A stretch of DNA of 64,000 bases from the NCBI GenBank assembly GCA_026018925.1, contig JAKSZU010000016.1:28114877-28178876 (forward strand). The letters are read 5' to 3'. Under the pieces are notes generated by a model, which ran no database searches, was not told the DNA's origin, and was given only the letters and a program-made list of their open reading frames with translations. The translations under genes were made by a program, and so were the position numbers. Shown here one piece after another: positions 45,264 to 56,257 of the stretch (position 1 is the first letter of the stretch; each line of letters opens with the position of its first letter). This DNA is from Tupaia tana (Eukaryota > Chordata > Mammalia > Scandentia > Tupaiidae).

Positions 45264-45525
45264 TGGGACCAACAGTTAACGTAATGGCTATGTCGCTGAA
45301 CTCTCATGTAGCCGACCGCGGTTCGAGTCCCAGACTCAGTGGCTTAAACTCACGCCAGGCGTGTATGCGTGCGTGCCCAAGATCCCAAGAGGAGAATGGA
45401 GGAGAAGGGATTGTGGCGTGGCCATCCCCCCTGGGGAGTGATTTCTCGCTTTCTGTCTCTCAGTCTCTCTCTTTCTGGCGAGCGCACGTGCCCTATAGCA
45501 AAAACCTCTAAAAAATTTTTAAAAA
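45264..45525 (+). mobile_element. SINE family 1
   Basis: GGGACCAACAGTTAACGTAA to TGCCCTATAGCAAAAACCTC. Confidence 0.93.
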
Positions 45526-45616
45526 TCTCTAAGACAAGTTTTAAAAATGTACTTACATTATTTCTAAAAATTAAAATATTAGTTTCAGACAATCCATTCT
45601 TAATTAGCTATAGGCT

Positions 45617-45795
45617 TGGGATCTGCATGTGGCATGGTTAAGGGCACTGGACTCCCACATGTCCGACCGTGGTTCTAGTCCCGGACCTGGCAGCTTATTT
45701 TCTCACTTTCTCTTTCTCGCTCTTTCTCACTCTATCCCTCTCTGGTCAAAAATGTAAAAATAAATAAAGTTAAATAAAACAATTCTTAAAAAATA
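45617..45795 (+). mobile_element. SINE family 2
   Basis: CATGTGGCATGGTTAAGGGC to CCTCTCTGGTCAAAAATG. The head is slightly shortened. Confidence 0.85.
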
Positions 45796-46168
45796 TCTGT
45801 AGGCTCTTTGAGACTCAAAGATTAATTTGTTATATAGTTTTCTTTTGTAATTATGTAATCAAATAATATTGATTACATATTACACGATGGTTTAGAAAAG
45901 AAAATACGCAGACATCTGCAAAATTCAATCTCGACTATTAAGAATTTAATAGTCTATACCACGTGCATCTTCCATATCTTTAACATAACTAGGACTAATT
46001 TTAGGGCTCAGTGTGTTGAAGGGAAACATTGCCACTTGAAGATGACGAATAAGACAAGTACAGACCATCACTAGTCTGAGGGTCACTTCTCTCCTCCGTG
46101 AATATAATGCTCTCTCTCTCCTGAAAGATAGTACCCTCAGGGGGAAAAATGTAAAGGAATCACCTCTT

Positions 46169-46434
46169 TTTTTTTTTTTTGGAGAGGTTTTCACTATAGG
46201 GCGCGTGCGCTCGCCAGACAGACAGAGAGAGACATAGAGACAGAAAGCGAGAAATCACCCCCTAGGGGGGATGGTCACGCCGCAATCCCTTCTCCTCCAT
46301 TCTCCTCTCGGGATCTTGGGCACGCACGCACACGCGCCTGGCGTGAGTTTTAAGCCACTGGGTCCAGGACGCGAACCGCGGTCGACTACGTGGGAGTCCA
46401 GCAACATAGCCATTATGCTAACTGCTGATTCCCT
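46169..46434 (-). mobile_element. SINE family 1, antisense, young
   Basis: TTCACTATAGGGCGCGTGCG to GCTAACTGCTGATTCCC. AAAGGAWTCACCTCTT lies at 46153 and 46435. Confidence 0.94.
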
Positions 46435-46794
46435 AAAGGATTCACCTCTTAACTAAACCTAAAGCCTCTTTTATAAAATTCTCAAAGCTGGTTAATGCTC
46501 TGCAAGATTCCGGATCCTGAAAGAAATACATACAGAATATATAGGAGCATTTATATTTGTAAAGGTGTTAAAAGTCTGTTTTATAGTAAATTGTTTTTGC
46601 CTAGTGAGGTCTTTCTTTTTCAGTCAAGTGAGCAGAAAGGCAGCAGTGCCCTTCCTAGGTTAGTGACTGCCTCGGGTGTGGTCCTTTCTGGGACTAAGCA
46701 GAAACTTGTTATTGGTGAGGCTAAAGATGTGTGCCACTGCTATGGGGAAGCTTAGTATTTGTGCACAATTTAAGATGATTCAAAATAATTGGGT

Positions 46795-46975
46795 CTAGAG
46801 CCGGTGGGTGGTGTGGTGTTTGCTAGACTCCCACATGGCCAACTGCGGTTCGAGTCCTGCACCTGGCAGCTTGCTTTCTCACTTTCCCTCTCTCTCGCTT
46901 GCTCTGTCCCTCTCTGGTCAAATCAATCAATCAATCAATCAATAAGTAAAGTTAAATGAAAAATTCTTTACAAAA
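46795..46975 (+). mobile_element. SINE family 2
   Basis: AGCCGGTGGGTGGTGTGGTG to CTCTGGTCAAATCAATCAAT. ATAATTGGGTCTAG lies on both sides. Confidence 0.9.
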
Positions 46976-46983
46976 TATAATTG

Positions 46984-47234
46984 GGTCTAGCAGGTGGTGC
47001 GGTGGTTAAGGTGCTAGACTCCCACATGGCAGACCATGGTTTGAGTCCTGGACCTGGCAGCTTGAAGAAAGGCGTGTGTGCATGCATGCCCAAAACCCCA
47101 GGAAGAGAATGGAGAATGGATTGTGGCATGGCCATCCCCACTGAGGGATGATTTCTCACTTTCTTTCTCACCGTCTCTTTCTCTGGCATCCCATGGCAAA
47201 AACCTAATAATGTAAAAATAAAATAAAATAAAAT
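46984..47234 (+). mobile_element. SINE family 1, head shortened
   Basis: GTCTAGCAGGTGGTGCGGTG to CCCATGGCAAAAACC and (AAAAT)n. Confidence 0.83.
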
Positions 47235-47236
47235 GC

Positions 47237-47478
47237 CAGGCCAGTCAGTGGCATGGTGGTTAAGATGGCTAGATCCCTCATGATTGATGGCATGGACCTG
47301 CTGGGTGTGTGTGCGTGCATGCCCAAAATCCCAAATAAAGAAATGGAGAAAAAGGGATTGTAGTGTAGCCATCCCCAAAGGGGACTGATTTCTTTCTCAG
47401 TCTCTCTCTTTCTCTCCAGGAAGTGCATGTTGCCTCTAGCCCCCCAAAAGAGACCAAGACAAAGAAAAAAATATATAT
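47237..47478 (+). mobile_element. SINE family 3
   Basis: CCAGGCCAGTCAGTGGCATG head. The body lacks part of the box B region. Confidence 0.78.
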
Positions 47479-47635
47479 TAATAAAAAAGTGCCATTTCAA
47501 AAGAAATATCCTGAAACATCAAGCTAGTTCACTCAAAAAGATTTTACAAGCTATTCTTTACAAAAGGAGAGGGACTGGGGCAAAATCAACCAACCAAAGC
47601 ACTTAAAAGCATTAAAGCAGCCCAAACTGTAGTGA

Positions 47636-47850
47636 TGCAGGTGACAGGGTGGTGCAGAGCAATACTGGAGCCATAGGGAAGGCCCAGGGTTTAGACTCCA
47701 GGTTGATCTGAACACACCAGGTGTGCCTGTGCTTGTCATGATCCTGGCTGGCTGGAAGGCCTGGGGGCAGATCATGGTGTGGCAAGACCCTGTCAAGAGT
47801 AACCTACCTATTTCTCTCTCTCTTATGGAGAAAATAAATAAATAAATGTA
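47636..47850 (+). mobile_element. SINE family 4 (tRNA/7SL) beside PROSER2 exon 1
   Basis: ATGCAGGTGACAGGGTGGTG head, GGCCCAGGGTTTAGACTCC box B area, ATGATCCTGGCTGGCTGGAA with GGGGCAGATCATGG (7SL-like) and (AAAT)n tail. Its 3' part is included in the exon duplication. Confidence 0.75.
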
Positions 47851-47884
47851 AAGAGAAAAAGCATTCAAGAAAACTATCACTCAC

Positions 47885-48022
47885 CAAGGTGAAACTTCTG
47901 GATCGAGAACTGCTACTTCGACTCTCCAAACTCCCACCTCTGCTCAAGTCACTGAGCCTGCAGCTGGGTGACAAGTCAGAGTCCATCTCCGAAGAGTCTA
48001 ACTTCTGGTGGTTTACAGGCAT
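47885..48022 (-). CDS. PROSER2: PROSER2 coding exon 1 (residues 1-46)
   Basis: First coding exon of a gene I recognise as proline and serine rich 2 (C10orf47 in human), a poorly characterised protein related to SARG (C1orf116). The exon reads MPVNHQKLDSS at the start and ends in a Ser/Arg-rich stretch (SLESRSSSSRSRSFTL). I chose the ATG at 48022 because it is the first true ATG in frame; the codon six bases upstream is GTG. Position -3 is a purine. The exon ends at a strong donor (TTG|GTGAGT, phase 0) that joins in frame to the next exon. Upstream on the same strand, a pyrimidine-rich acceptor (CTCTCTAG at 48102) or a weaker one (GCCTCAG at 48083) would begin the exon with 60-79 bases of 5' UTR. 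A second, truncated copy of this exon lies at 48897-48997. The identification rests on remembered protein similarity and the consistent exon phases. Confidence 0.85.
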
Positions 48023-48101
48023 CCCCACGTACCTCAGTCTCTGGCTTGATCACAGGAAGTAGGCAAGGAGCCAGATCCCATTCTGAGGCAGTGGGTTATA
48101 T
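48023..48101 (-). other. PROSER2: Probable 5' UTR part of PROSER2 first coding exon
   Basis: Reading the minus strand, a long pyrimidine-rich stretch ends in CTCTCTAG just before 48101, a good acceptor for an upstream noncoding exon. A second candidate acceptor, GCCTCAG, would start the exon at 48082. No CpG-rich promoter is seen next to this exon, so transcription probably begins further upstream, possibly outside the window. Confidence 0.5.
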
Positions 48102-48281
48102 CTAGAGAGATTAAGCACAAAGAGACAATGGTTAGTAAGCCTAGATAGTGAGATGGCTAGCCCTCATAAACTAATGCTTTAGCATGAGTTAGATTTGTCT
48201 ATATTCACAGAGTGAACCCTTAGGATAAAAATAATTAGAAAACCATCAATTTGTTTGGGGGTGCTGGTTTCCATTTGTCTT

Positions 48282-48522
48282 TTATCTTGTTACCCATTTA
48301 CCAGAGGGCACACATGCTTACCAGAGAGAGAAGAAAACACCCCCTAATTGGGTATGGCCACACCACAAACCATTTCTTCCAATTCTCCAGCCTGTTGGGA
48401 TTTAGGGCACACATACACATGTGCTAGGTATGTTTTTCAAGGCCCTGGGGTGGCGATTTGAACTGCAGTCAGCTATGTGGGATCTGGCTCTCTTAAACCA
48501 CTAGGAGATAGGGCTAGTCTCT
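48282..48522 (-). mobile_element. SINE family 3, antisense
   Basis: AGAGGGCACACATGCTTACC to CCACTAGGAGATAGGGCTAG. Confidence 0.8.
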
Positions 48523-48714
48523 GTCAGATTCATTATCAAGGAAAGATGGCTATAATGAAAACAACTTGCATACTGGGAATTGGATAGAATAACATTTTGG
48601 CACTGAGGCTCTGTACTCTTATGCTCTCACGTTCAGGCTCAGGCATTCCCAGACTTTTCTACCTCAGACATCACAAAATTATTTTCCTTGTCCAGCTCCA
48701 TTATATTGGGTCAT

Positions 48715-48864
48715 TTGATCTGAACACACCAGGTGTGCCTGTGCTTGTCATGATCCTGGCTGGCTGAAAGGACTGGGGGCAGATCATGGTGTGGCAAGAC
48801 CCTGCCAAGGGTAACCTACCTATTTCTCTCTCTCTTATGGAGAAAATAAATAAATAAATGTAAA
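48715..48864 (+). mobile_element. Duplicated 3' part of the family 4 SINE
   Basis: Same bases as 47703-47852 with four substitutions. It was copied with the PROSER2 exon segment, not inserted independently. Confidence 0.85.
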
Positions 48865-48997
48865 GAGAAAAAGCATTCAAGAAAACTATCACTCACCAAA
48901 GTGAAACTTCTGGATCGAGAACTGCTACTTCGACTCTCCAAACTCCCACCTCTGCTTAAGTCACTGAGCCTGCAGCTGGGTGACAAGTCAGAGTCCA
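48715..48997 (-). pseudogene. Partial duplicate of PROSER2 coding exon 1 with its donor site and intron flank
   Basis: These 283 bases match 47703-47985 without a gap at a constant offset of 1012. I count six substitutions by eye, about 98% identity. The copied segment starts inside a family 4 SINE, includes the intron flank and donor GTGAGT, and stops inside the exon before the original ATG, at the codon for Asp14. Its exon part (48897-48997) stays open and both exonic differences are synonymous. The original start codon is absent. The adjoining palindromic element supplies in-frame ATGs at 49013 and 49001, giving MTFQMV before DSDLSPSC. Because intron sequence is included, this is a DNA-level duplication and not a retrocopy. 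It could be an inert fragment or an alternative first exon. Confidence 0.8.
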
Positions 48998-49064
48998 CCA
49001 TTTGAAAAGTCATGATGTATTTTTTCTATGCAAAAATGCATCATGACTTTTCCAACGATCCAAC
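48998..49064. mobile_element. Mariner-like palindromic MITE, 5'-truncated
   Basis: AAAAGTCATGATGTATTTTT at 49004 is matched in inverted orientation by TGCATCATGACTTTTCCAAC at 49038-49057. The left terminus is eroded where the duplicated PROSER2 exon ends. It provides ATG codons in frame with that exon on the minus strand. Confidence 0.75.
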
Positions 49065-49354
49065 AGTTTCAAGTTGAAGTGAGGTGACAAGAGCTAGTGA
49101 GTTACCAATGAAAGCATGGTTGAAGTCTTCAGGGCTGAAGACTTTCTCAAAGCACTGATGTTACTGCAACTTCTACATAAAAAGTGAAGTATCCTAAATG
49201 AGTACTATGAGGAAGTTCATGTCCTTACTTACAGGAACAAGGACATCCAAAGTGCCTCCCATAAGGACAGTCTGATACAGTCCTCTGGCCCTTTTAGCAG
49301 GACATAAAACCCAGCTGCTGAAGCATAGCCAATTTAGTTTAACAGAACCTTCTA

Positions 49355-49440
49355 CTGGGTTGTCAGAAAAGTCATGACGTATTTTTCTATGGAAAGCACA
49401 TTCTATGGAAAAACATGTCATGACTTTTCTGACGACCTAA
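49355..49440. mobile_element. Mariner-like palindromic MITE with TA target duplication
   Basis: An 86-bp element, nearly palindromic: CTGGGTTGTCAGAAAAGTCA at the left and TGACTTTTCTGACGACCTAA at the right. Both sides are flanked by TA (49353-49354 and 49441-49442). The form resembles MADE1 and other mariner MITEs, but the terminal sequence differs from the MADE1 I remember. It is too short to code. Confidence 0.82.
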
Positions 49441-49728
49441 TAGAAGACCAAAGAAGACTAACAAGCATGAGCCTCCTACTGATTAATATTTAACAGAAAT
49501 ATTTGTGAAGAAAGTCCAATCAGTCTTAGCACCTGAAGGGAGACCTTGTCATTTAAGAATTCAAGAATTACTGTGAAATCTGTTTCAGAGAAATCCTGTA
49601 GACACCTCTGTAAAAACCAATGTGAGAAACTATTCCTCATGCCATTTCGCTTCACTTTCCAGATGAATCAGTGCAAATCAAATGGCAATTTAAGAGCAAG
49701 GTTAAGGAACCAGAAGGTTGAGCATATA

Positions 49729-49861
49729 CGGGGAATCTTCAAAAAGATCATGAAAAAGATGTGTATTATGAAAAAACTTCATATGGCTTTCATTTTTTTT
49801 CTGCACCAAAATACATTTGTACTTTAATTTCACTTCTCCATGAGCTTTTAGAAGTCCCTTT
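49729..49861. mobile_element. Second MITE-like inverted-repeat element
   Basis: The left end AATCTTCAAAAAGATCATGA is mirrored by TCCATGAGCTTTTAGAAGTC. TA flanks both sides (49727-49728 and 49862-49863). It is of mariner/Tc1 type by target-site choice. Homologous to 10170-10298. Confidence 0.65.
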
Positions 49862-50513
49862 TATATACATTTTGTAAGTTGCCGTTATTCCAGATAGTAA
49901 AAGAAAGATGATGTTAAAAGTTCTAAAACTGATTTACTAAAATGAAAGTCAAAACAATACACAGATTTTATATAAATTATCTAAACAGCTAATAAGCAAC
50001 TCAGAAGTTTGGATATCCCTCATGAAACTCTCCAATGTATTCGTTCAATGCCTAACACGAATCTAGTGTACATGAATACACTGTGGACCTACTGTGTTGG
50101 TGGTGACAGAGTCTGGTGGTAAAGCCAGGCACAGGCAGCTGCCGGCATTACATCCATATCCCTGACACCCAGGGGGAGCTAAAGCCAGGCAGGGTGGGAG
50201 AGATCTGCAGAGAAGGCAGGAAGGCTCTTCCTGCTCTGCAAATACCCATCCACTGATTCAGCTCTAATTCATTCCTGAACCAAGCGGATCACTGTTTCAA
50301 AGGAAGAGGTGGCTGTGGGCCACTGAGTCCTCCCCACACACATCAATAGCAAGAACATGGGACCTGAAATATGAATTCACCCCCTGCAGTGAAGGAGCCA
50401 GAACCCCCTGGTGTGTGGAGAAAGAATGTAGAATTCTGCTGCAGGTCTGAGCCCTCCCAGTGTGGTTAAAGGGGAGTAGTTTACTGCACCATTTGAGAAC
50501 ACGCCTTTTTCTT

Positions 50514-50783
50514 TTCTTTTTTTTTGGAGAGGTTTTTGCTATAGGGCGTGTGCGCTCGCCAGACAGAGAGAGAGAGACAGAGAGACAGAAAGCGAGAAAT
50601 CACCCCCTAGAGGGGATGACCACGCTGCAATCCCTTCTCCTCCATTCTCCTCTCAGGATCTTGGGCACACACACACACACACACGCGCCCGGCGTGAGTT
50701 TAAGCCGCCGGATCCGGGACTTGAACCACGGTCGACTACGTGGGAGTCCAGCGACATAGCCATTACACTAAGTGCTGGTCCCA
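50514..50783 (-). mobile_element. SINE family 1, antisense, young
   Basis: TTTTGCTATAGGGCGTGTGC to ACACTAAGTGCTGGTCCC. AGAACACKCCTTTTTCTT lies at 50496 and 50784. Confidence 0.95.
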
Positions 50784-50801
50784 AGAACACTCCTTTTTCT
50801 T

Positions 50802-53741
50802 GTGCTACTGTAATTTTAAAAGCTGTTTATAATATTTAGACTTGTGTAAATCTGTCTCTTGCAAGAATGTGAGGGAGCTAACTATAGAATCCTCCAGAAG
50901 GCATGGGTTGAGGGGGAGAAATTGAAAACTGTGGCTCAACATTCTTTACAGGCCCAAGATGTCAGTCTTTATCTTTCAAGGAATCTGGAATTAGGAGTTC
51001 CCTAGTCCTAGTTTCCTGGGATCTAAAAAACGTAGAGTTCCAGGGGAGGTCTCCTACAGAGAGAACAGTTTCTGAAGGGGAGGGCCAGGAAGTAACCTTC
51101 TGTGGTCTGCTGTGGAAGGGAACACAAGGAGATAAGAGACAAGAAACAAAGAGGCTTGACAGCATGACCACAGCTATGAGCCTACGAAGGTTGTTACCAC
51201 TTGAGAAAGTTTACTCCCCTTATCCAATCAAGGGTTTGCTCTTGGGTTTGCAAATAATGCATGTTACGAAAAATGAGACTACAGTCAGACCAAGACAGCC
51301 CCACAGATGACGAAACTGACTCCTGCCAGGGAGGTAGAGCGAGATTCTTTAGGAAATCACAAGCTTGAGACTGCAGGGGCAGAAATGTGAGCCACGTGTG
51401 CTGGTTTTCTGTTTATCCTTTTATACTGCCCGTGCTCGTTTCTCCTGGCTCACTAGTTAACACTCTTTTTTGGTAAGGTCTAGTTGATCAGTTGAACAAG
51501 GAGAACAAGGACGAGGTCACAACTGGTCAGTCTTAATCTACATCTGCCCAGTCTGGTTAGTCCAGAGGACAGCAGCTCTCCAAGCTGAAGGTCTTGGCAG
51601 GTCCGGCAGGCTGTGGTGGTGAGGTGAGGCAGGTAAGCCCCCTGAGGTGAGTGGGCTGGAGCCGAGAGAGAAAGGCAGCCCTTTTCTTCTTCCCCTGTAC
51701 ATTCCAGGAAGACCCTGAATAACGCAGCGGGTACACAAAGCCATCGCCTCACTCCCTTTAGAACCAAACAGCCACAATCAGGTATGCAGAACAGCCCAAG
51801 CGACTAGGTCTTTCCAGTGTTCACGTGAAGGCTCTGGTTTTGCCAAACCCCAAAACCAAATTACGCCTGTTAGAGACTCATCCACAGGCACAGGCATTTA
51901 TAGTCTTGCCACACAAGCAGAGCTTCAAGACGTCCTTGCTGCCTCTCTTCCTGCCGAGCCCAGTCCGCCAGCTGCCACGCTCTACACATCTTCCCCGGCA
52001 GCACCAGCCGTACCACTTCCGTCAAGTCCCACCTCCTATTCAGGACCCTCGGAACACAGGCCCACATCAATGCCAGGGCCACCTAACAGTCCTCCTTGCC
52101 TTTCTGCCTTCTCCGCGCTTCTGCTGTACTCTTCTGCTGGATTCCACCTTGAAACACCATGTCGATATTGCCACTGTCCTAAGCAATCAACTTGAGCCCA
52201 CTCTCAATCTGCTTCCAAACTAAAGTTTCAGCCCATCGGTTAATACCTGCTTCAGTCTGAGCCCTATCTCCCTTTCAAGCCTACGCATAGGCTTTGACGT
52301 TTCCTGTTTCCTACTTCACACTGAGCAGATTCAGGTACTAGAGAAGGAAAGGCAGATAAGAGCCATTCCTCCCACAGAGGAACTCCCTCCATGTACTGGT
52401 TCTTAATCCAGGCAACGTATCTGGAACTCTGGGATTCGGACCCGGACCTTCTAAATACATCATGGGAGTAAGGCCTGGGCATGTGTATTCTTACTGAGTT
52501 CCACACGTGATTCTGCAACAACTCTCATGGAAGAGAGATGTACGACTATATTCAGTACCATTACAGGGGCGTCAACACTTCCTGGGAGGGTTCTGCTTAG
52601 TAAAGGTGACAACACCCTGAGAGAGATTTCAGAACACTGCCAGTTACACACACTCTGATGGGCCCTGAAAACACAGGAAAAAGGTTAAGCGAAGACATGG
52701 AAATGTATGGCCTGTTTGAAAATGGTGAGGCTAGGGCAGGGCACTCAACGTGGCCACAGCGTAAGGTACAAACTGAGTTTGAGAAGCACGAAGGAAGGGA
52801 TGTGGTAAACTGGACAAGAGAGGCTCTGAATTTTGAACTTTGCCCACAGGTGCTGGGGGACCAAGGGAGGTGAATGTCTAGTGGAGTGCATGACATGATC
52901 ACATTCACGGTTTAGAAAGATAACTCTGGCAACAGCTCGAAGGGGGCCAGGGCCAGGGCCAGGGGGGGGAGAACTCAGAAGCCGTCAGGATCTCTGAATG
53001 CCATACGCTGTTTGAAAAACAAGGTGATCTCCAAGACATTTTGTGTGTAGAAAAAAGTAAGAGAAAGAAAGACTATGATATAGTGCTACTTTTACATGAA
53101 AATAAGCAAGAAAAAATATATTGTGCTTTTATATGCAGGGAATCTCTCTAGAGGAACAGATGAGAAGAATGATAAAGTCTCAGGGCAGGAAAAAACAGGA
53201 TGGAAGAGGGAGGTTCTTTTACTAAAGGGCACTCTGTATCTTTTGAATGCTGCGCATATTAGCTATTCAATAAATAAGCTTGGAAAAGGTAATAAAAGCA
53301 GTTATCAAGTTATTTCATCAGCGCACAAAAGAGTTGATGAAGACTTAAAACTGCTGTGGCCGTAAGGTAAGAAGAGGAAAACTGAGAGAGAGTGCAGAGA
53401 ATGAAGTCTATGAAATTCTAGTGACTGATTTATTGTCAGGGGAAGAGAGCATTTCAAGAATGAAAGAGAGGTTAGTAGCAGTCACAAAAAGATGAAACAG
53501 AAGAAGGGCTAAAAACTACCCACTGACTTCCTCAACTAAGGGGACCTGACGAAGGCCGGGCTATGGATCCCACTGCAGTCAGAGGCTAGGTGAATGGCGG
53601 GTGTGAGCCCAGACCGTGAGCAACTTTGAAGTTGGGTTTGGAACAGGAAAGACGAAGAAGAGCAGCAGCTAGAGGACAACAGGGTGGGGGAAGATATCTG
53701 AGTCATTTTTAAAATTATTATTATTTTTAAGAATAGGAGAA
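50802..53741. other. Repeat-poor 2.9-kb block upstream of PROSER2 exon 1
   Basis: No SINE in almost 3 kb, which is unusual here. C/T-rich DNA occurs at 51825-52220, and a short GGGCCA repeat near 52950. No coding exon recognised. Confidence 0.45.
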
Positions 53742-53900
53742 GCAGGGCCGGCAAGTGGCGTGGTGGTTATGGTGTTGGACTCCCACGTGGCGGACCAGTG
53801 TTCAAGTCTCAGACCTGGTGGCTTACTTTCTCACTTTCCCTTTCTCTTTCTCTCTGACTTTCTCTGGTCAAAATAAAACCAAAATAAATAATCATACCAA
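53742..53900 (+). mobile_element. SINE family 2
   Basis: GCAGGGCCGGCAAGTGGCGT to TTCTCTGGTCAAAATAAAAC. Confidence 0.9.
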
Positions 53901-54301
53901 ATGAAGTTACATAAATTTAAAAAACAAAAACAGGAGAAGTTTGAACTACTAATTAGCGAAGGGAAAGAGCAAGGAAAGAACAAAAGTAAAAACTGCAGAT
54001 GAAAGAATCTTCATTTCTGACAGGATGGTGCACTGGCTAGTCCGGCTAGCCTACCTGCGAAAAGTTTGTTAAGTGCTGTATAAAATAGAAAACATCTTTG
54101 ACTTCTCCCTCTTCCAGGGAGCAGCAGAAGGAAACTCTACCATAAAAAGTAAACCAGGATAGCTTAAAAAAATAATCACACAGAACTTTTTAAAAATAAA
54201 AACTTAATAACAATTTAAAAAGTCAATGGATGGAATAAATGGAAGGTTAAATACAGCTGAAGAGGGAAGAAATGAACAACAGATCTGAAGAAATTTATTG
54301 G

Positions 54302-54460
54302 GGTTGGCCCTGTAGCACAGTGGTGCACAGTGGTGCATGCCCAGAATCCTGACGGGAAGTAGGAACAGAGGAAAAAGGATTGTGGTGAGACCACACCCCA
54401 CTGGGGGGTGCTTTCTCTCTCTGGTAAGCACGTGTGCCTTTTGACAATTTAAAAAAAAAA
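54302..54460 (+). mobile_element. SINE family 3, internally deleted
   Basis: GGTTGGCCCTGTAGCACAGT joins directly to GTGGTGCATGCCCAGAATCC, removing box B; end GCCTTTTGACAATTTAAAAA. Confidence 0.78.
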
Positions 54461-54626
54461 TCTATTTTTCACCCAGAGTGTAGCACAGGGGTGTAAAAAA
54501 CTGTGCCTGGTTAAGAGATACGGTACAGCGAAAAGGTTAATGTTTATGTTTAAGGTTTATGTTTAACTGGTGTTGTAGAAGAGGGGAGAGATAACGAGGC
54601 AGTAGGAATGCTTAAGATGATGGCTA

Positions 54627-54905
54627 GGGGACCAGCACTTAGTGTAATGTAATGGCTATGTCGCTGGACTCCCATGTGGTCGACCACGGTTCGAGTCCCG
54701 AACCCGGTGGCTTTAACTTGCGCCGGACGCGTGTGTGTGTGTGAGTGTCCAAGATCCCGAGAGGAGAATGGAGAAGGGATTGCGGCATGGCCATCCCCCC
54801 TGAGGGGTGATTTCTCACTTTCTATCTCTTTGTCTCTCTCTGTCTTTCTGCCACATGCCCTATAGCAAAAACCTCTCCAAAAAAAGAAAAAAAAAAAAAA
54901 AAAAA
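54627..54905 (+). mobile_element. SINE family 1, young
   Basis: GGGGACCAGCACTTAGTGTA to TGCCCTATAGCAAAAACCTC. AAGATGATGGCT lies at 54615 and 54906. TAATG is doubled in the head. Confidence 0.94.
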
Positions 54906-55489
54906 AAGATGATGGCTGGGAGTTTTTCAGAATCTTTGAAAGATACTGTATGTTTTCAGTTTGACAGCACCCTCCTCCCTGATTCATATTCTCTCCCTCT
55001 CATCTTGCTCTCCCACTCTCCTGCCTCAGGAAGCAGGCACACGTGGAATGAGCACCCTTGCTTTCTGACTTCTGGTTGAATTCAGCCAGTGGGAGACCCT
55101 GGTAAGGGCACAGGCTACTGCAATGGGTTTATTTTCTACCCAAGAACACGGCCTGTCAGTGACTGGCACACAGCTCCTCTCTGGGTCTGGCAACTATGTA
55201 GAGCCCAAGGGTGTTCACATCTACTGAAAGGTGCTGTCCTCTAAGTACTGGACTGTCCCCAGCTGCTTTCCCTAAACCCTGACCTATTTTGGGAAGCAAC
55301 TTATTCATCAAACTTTCTTCAATTGCTCATTGAGTGTGTCCTCTGGATCCTCCTGGAACTCTGATTGAGAAAGACATCAATTCACAGAGTAAGGAACTCC
55401 ATAGGCCTCAAACAGAAGAAAAATTTTAAATGTACAACTAGATCTTCACAATGAAATTGCAGAACATCCAAAACAAGAAAATATTAAAG

Positions 55490-56055
55490 GCAGCCACAAG
55501 GCAGCAATTAAGACTCTCAGCCACTGCTGGTGAGGGTATAAATTGGTATGACCCCCTGGAGGGCAACTGTATAATATCTATCAAAATGCAAAATATAATA
55601 ACCACATACCTAGCACTTTCACTTGGGGAAATTTATCCTACAGATAAATGCACACATGCGAAATGACGTATGTGTAAAGTTATTCATTGCAGGACTGTTT
55701 GTAATAAAAAAAAAGAGTGAAAATTAACCTAAGTGCTTATCCTACGGAACTAGTTCAATAAATTAGGGTACATCTATGCAAATGAATACTAATTAGCTGT
55801 AAAAAGAATTTTTAAAAACTCTCCATGTACTCATGAGTAGATTTCCAAGTGCATTATTGAGCAAAAAATGTGAAACCTAGGACCATATTAAAAATACTTT
55901 GCTTTATGTAGAAGTGACTATAGAATAAGAACGTATGTTTGTATCTGTTGTTACACGCATAAAGAAATGTTGGAAGGACATACAAGTCAAGAACAACTGT
56001 CAGGTGTGAGAGATAGGATAAGAATTAGACGGAGAGTTTTAGAAATATAATAAAC
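55490..56055 (+). mobile_element. LINE-1 fragment (L1M type), sense
   Basis: GCTGGTGAGGGTATAAATTG, GGAAATTTATCCTACAGATA, AACTAGTTCAATAAATTAGG, ACTAATTAGCTGTAAAAAG and TTGAGCAAAAAATGTGAAAC follow the order of an L1 ORF2/3' UTR sequence. The copy is diverged and not coding. Confidence 0.75.
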
Positions 56056-56061
56056 ACCTTT

Positions 56062-56238
56062 TGGGGCCAGCAGGTGGCATGGTGGTTAAAGGCACTGGAC
56101 TCCCACATGGCCGACCACGGTTCAAGTCTCAGACCTGGTGGCTTGCTTTGGCACTTTCCCTTTCTCTCTCTCTGTCTCTGATAAAATTGGAAAATAATAA
56201 TAACAAATAAAGTTAAAATAAAAACAATTCTTTAAAAA
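56062..56238 (+). mobile_element. SINE family 2 in an L1 tail region
   Basis: GGGGCCAGCAGGTGGCATGG to CTCTGTCTCTGATAAAATTG. ATAAAYACCTTTT flanks it. Confidence 0.92.
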
Positions 56239-56257
56239 AGAACTATAAATACCTTTT

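Noticed and set aside
48816-49013. Treating the second PROSER2 exon copy as the real first coding exon
   Set aside because: It lacks the conserved MPVNHQKLDSSEM start and its acceptor. The copy at 47885-48022 has both, so that one is taken as the gene's exon.
51480-52223. Frames of 95 and 132 codons in the repeat-poor block
   Set aside because: Low-complexity Pro/Leu/Ser composition, no splice-consistent partners and no recognised family.
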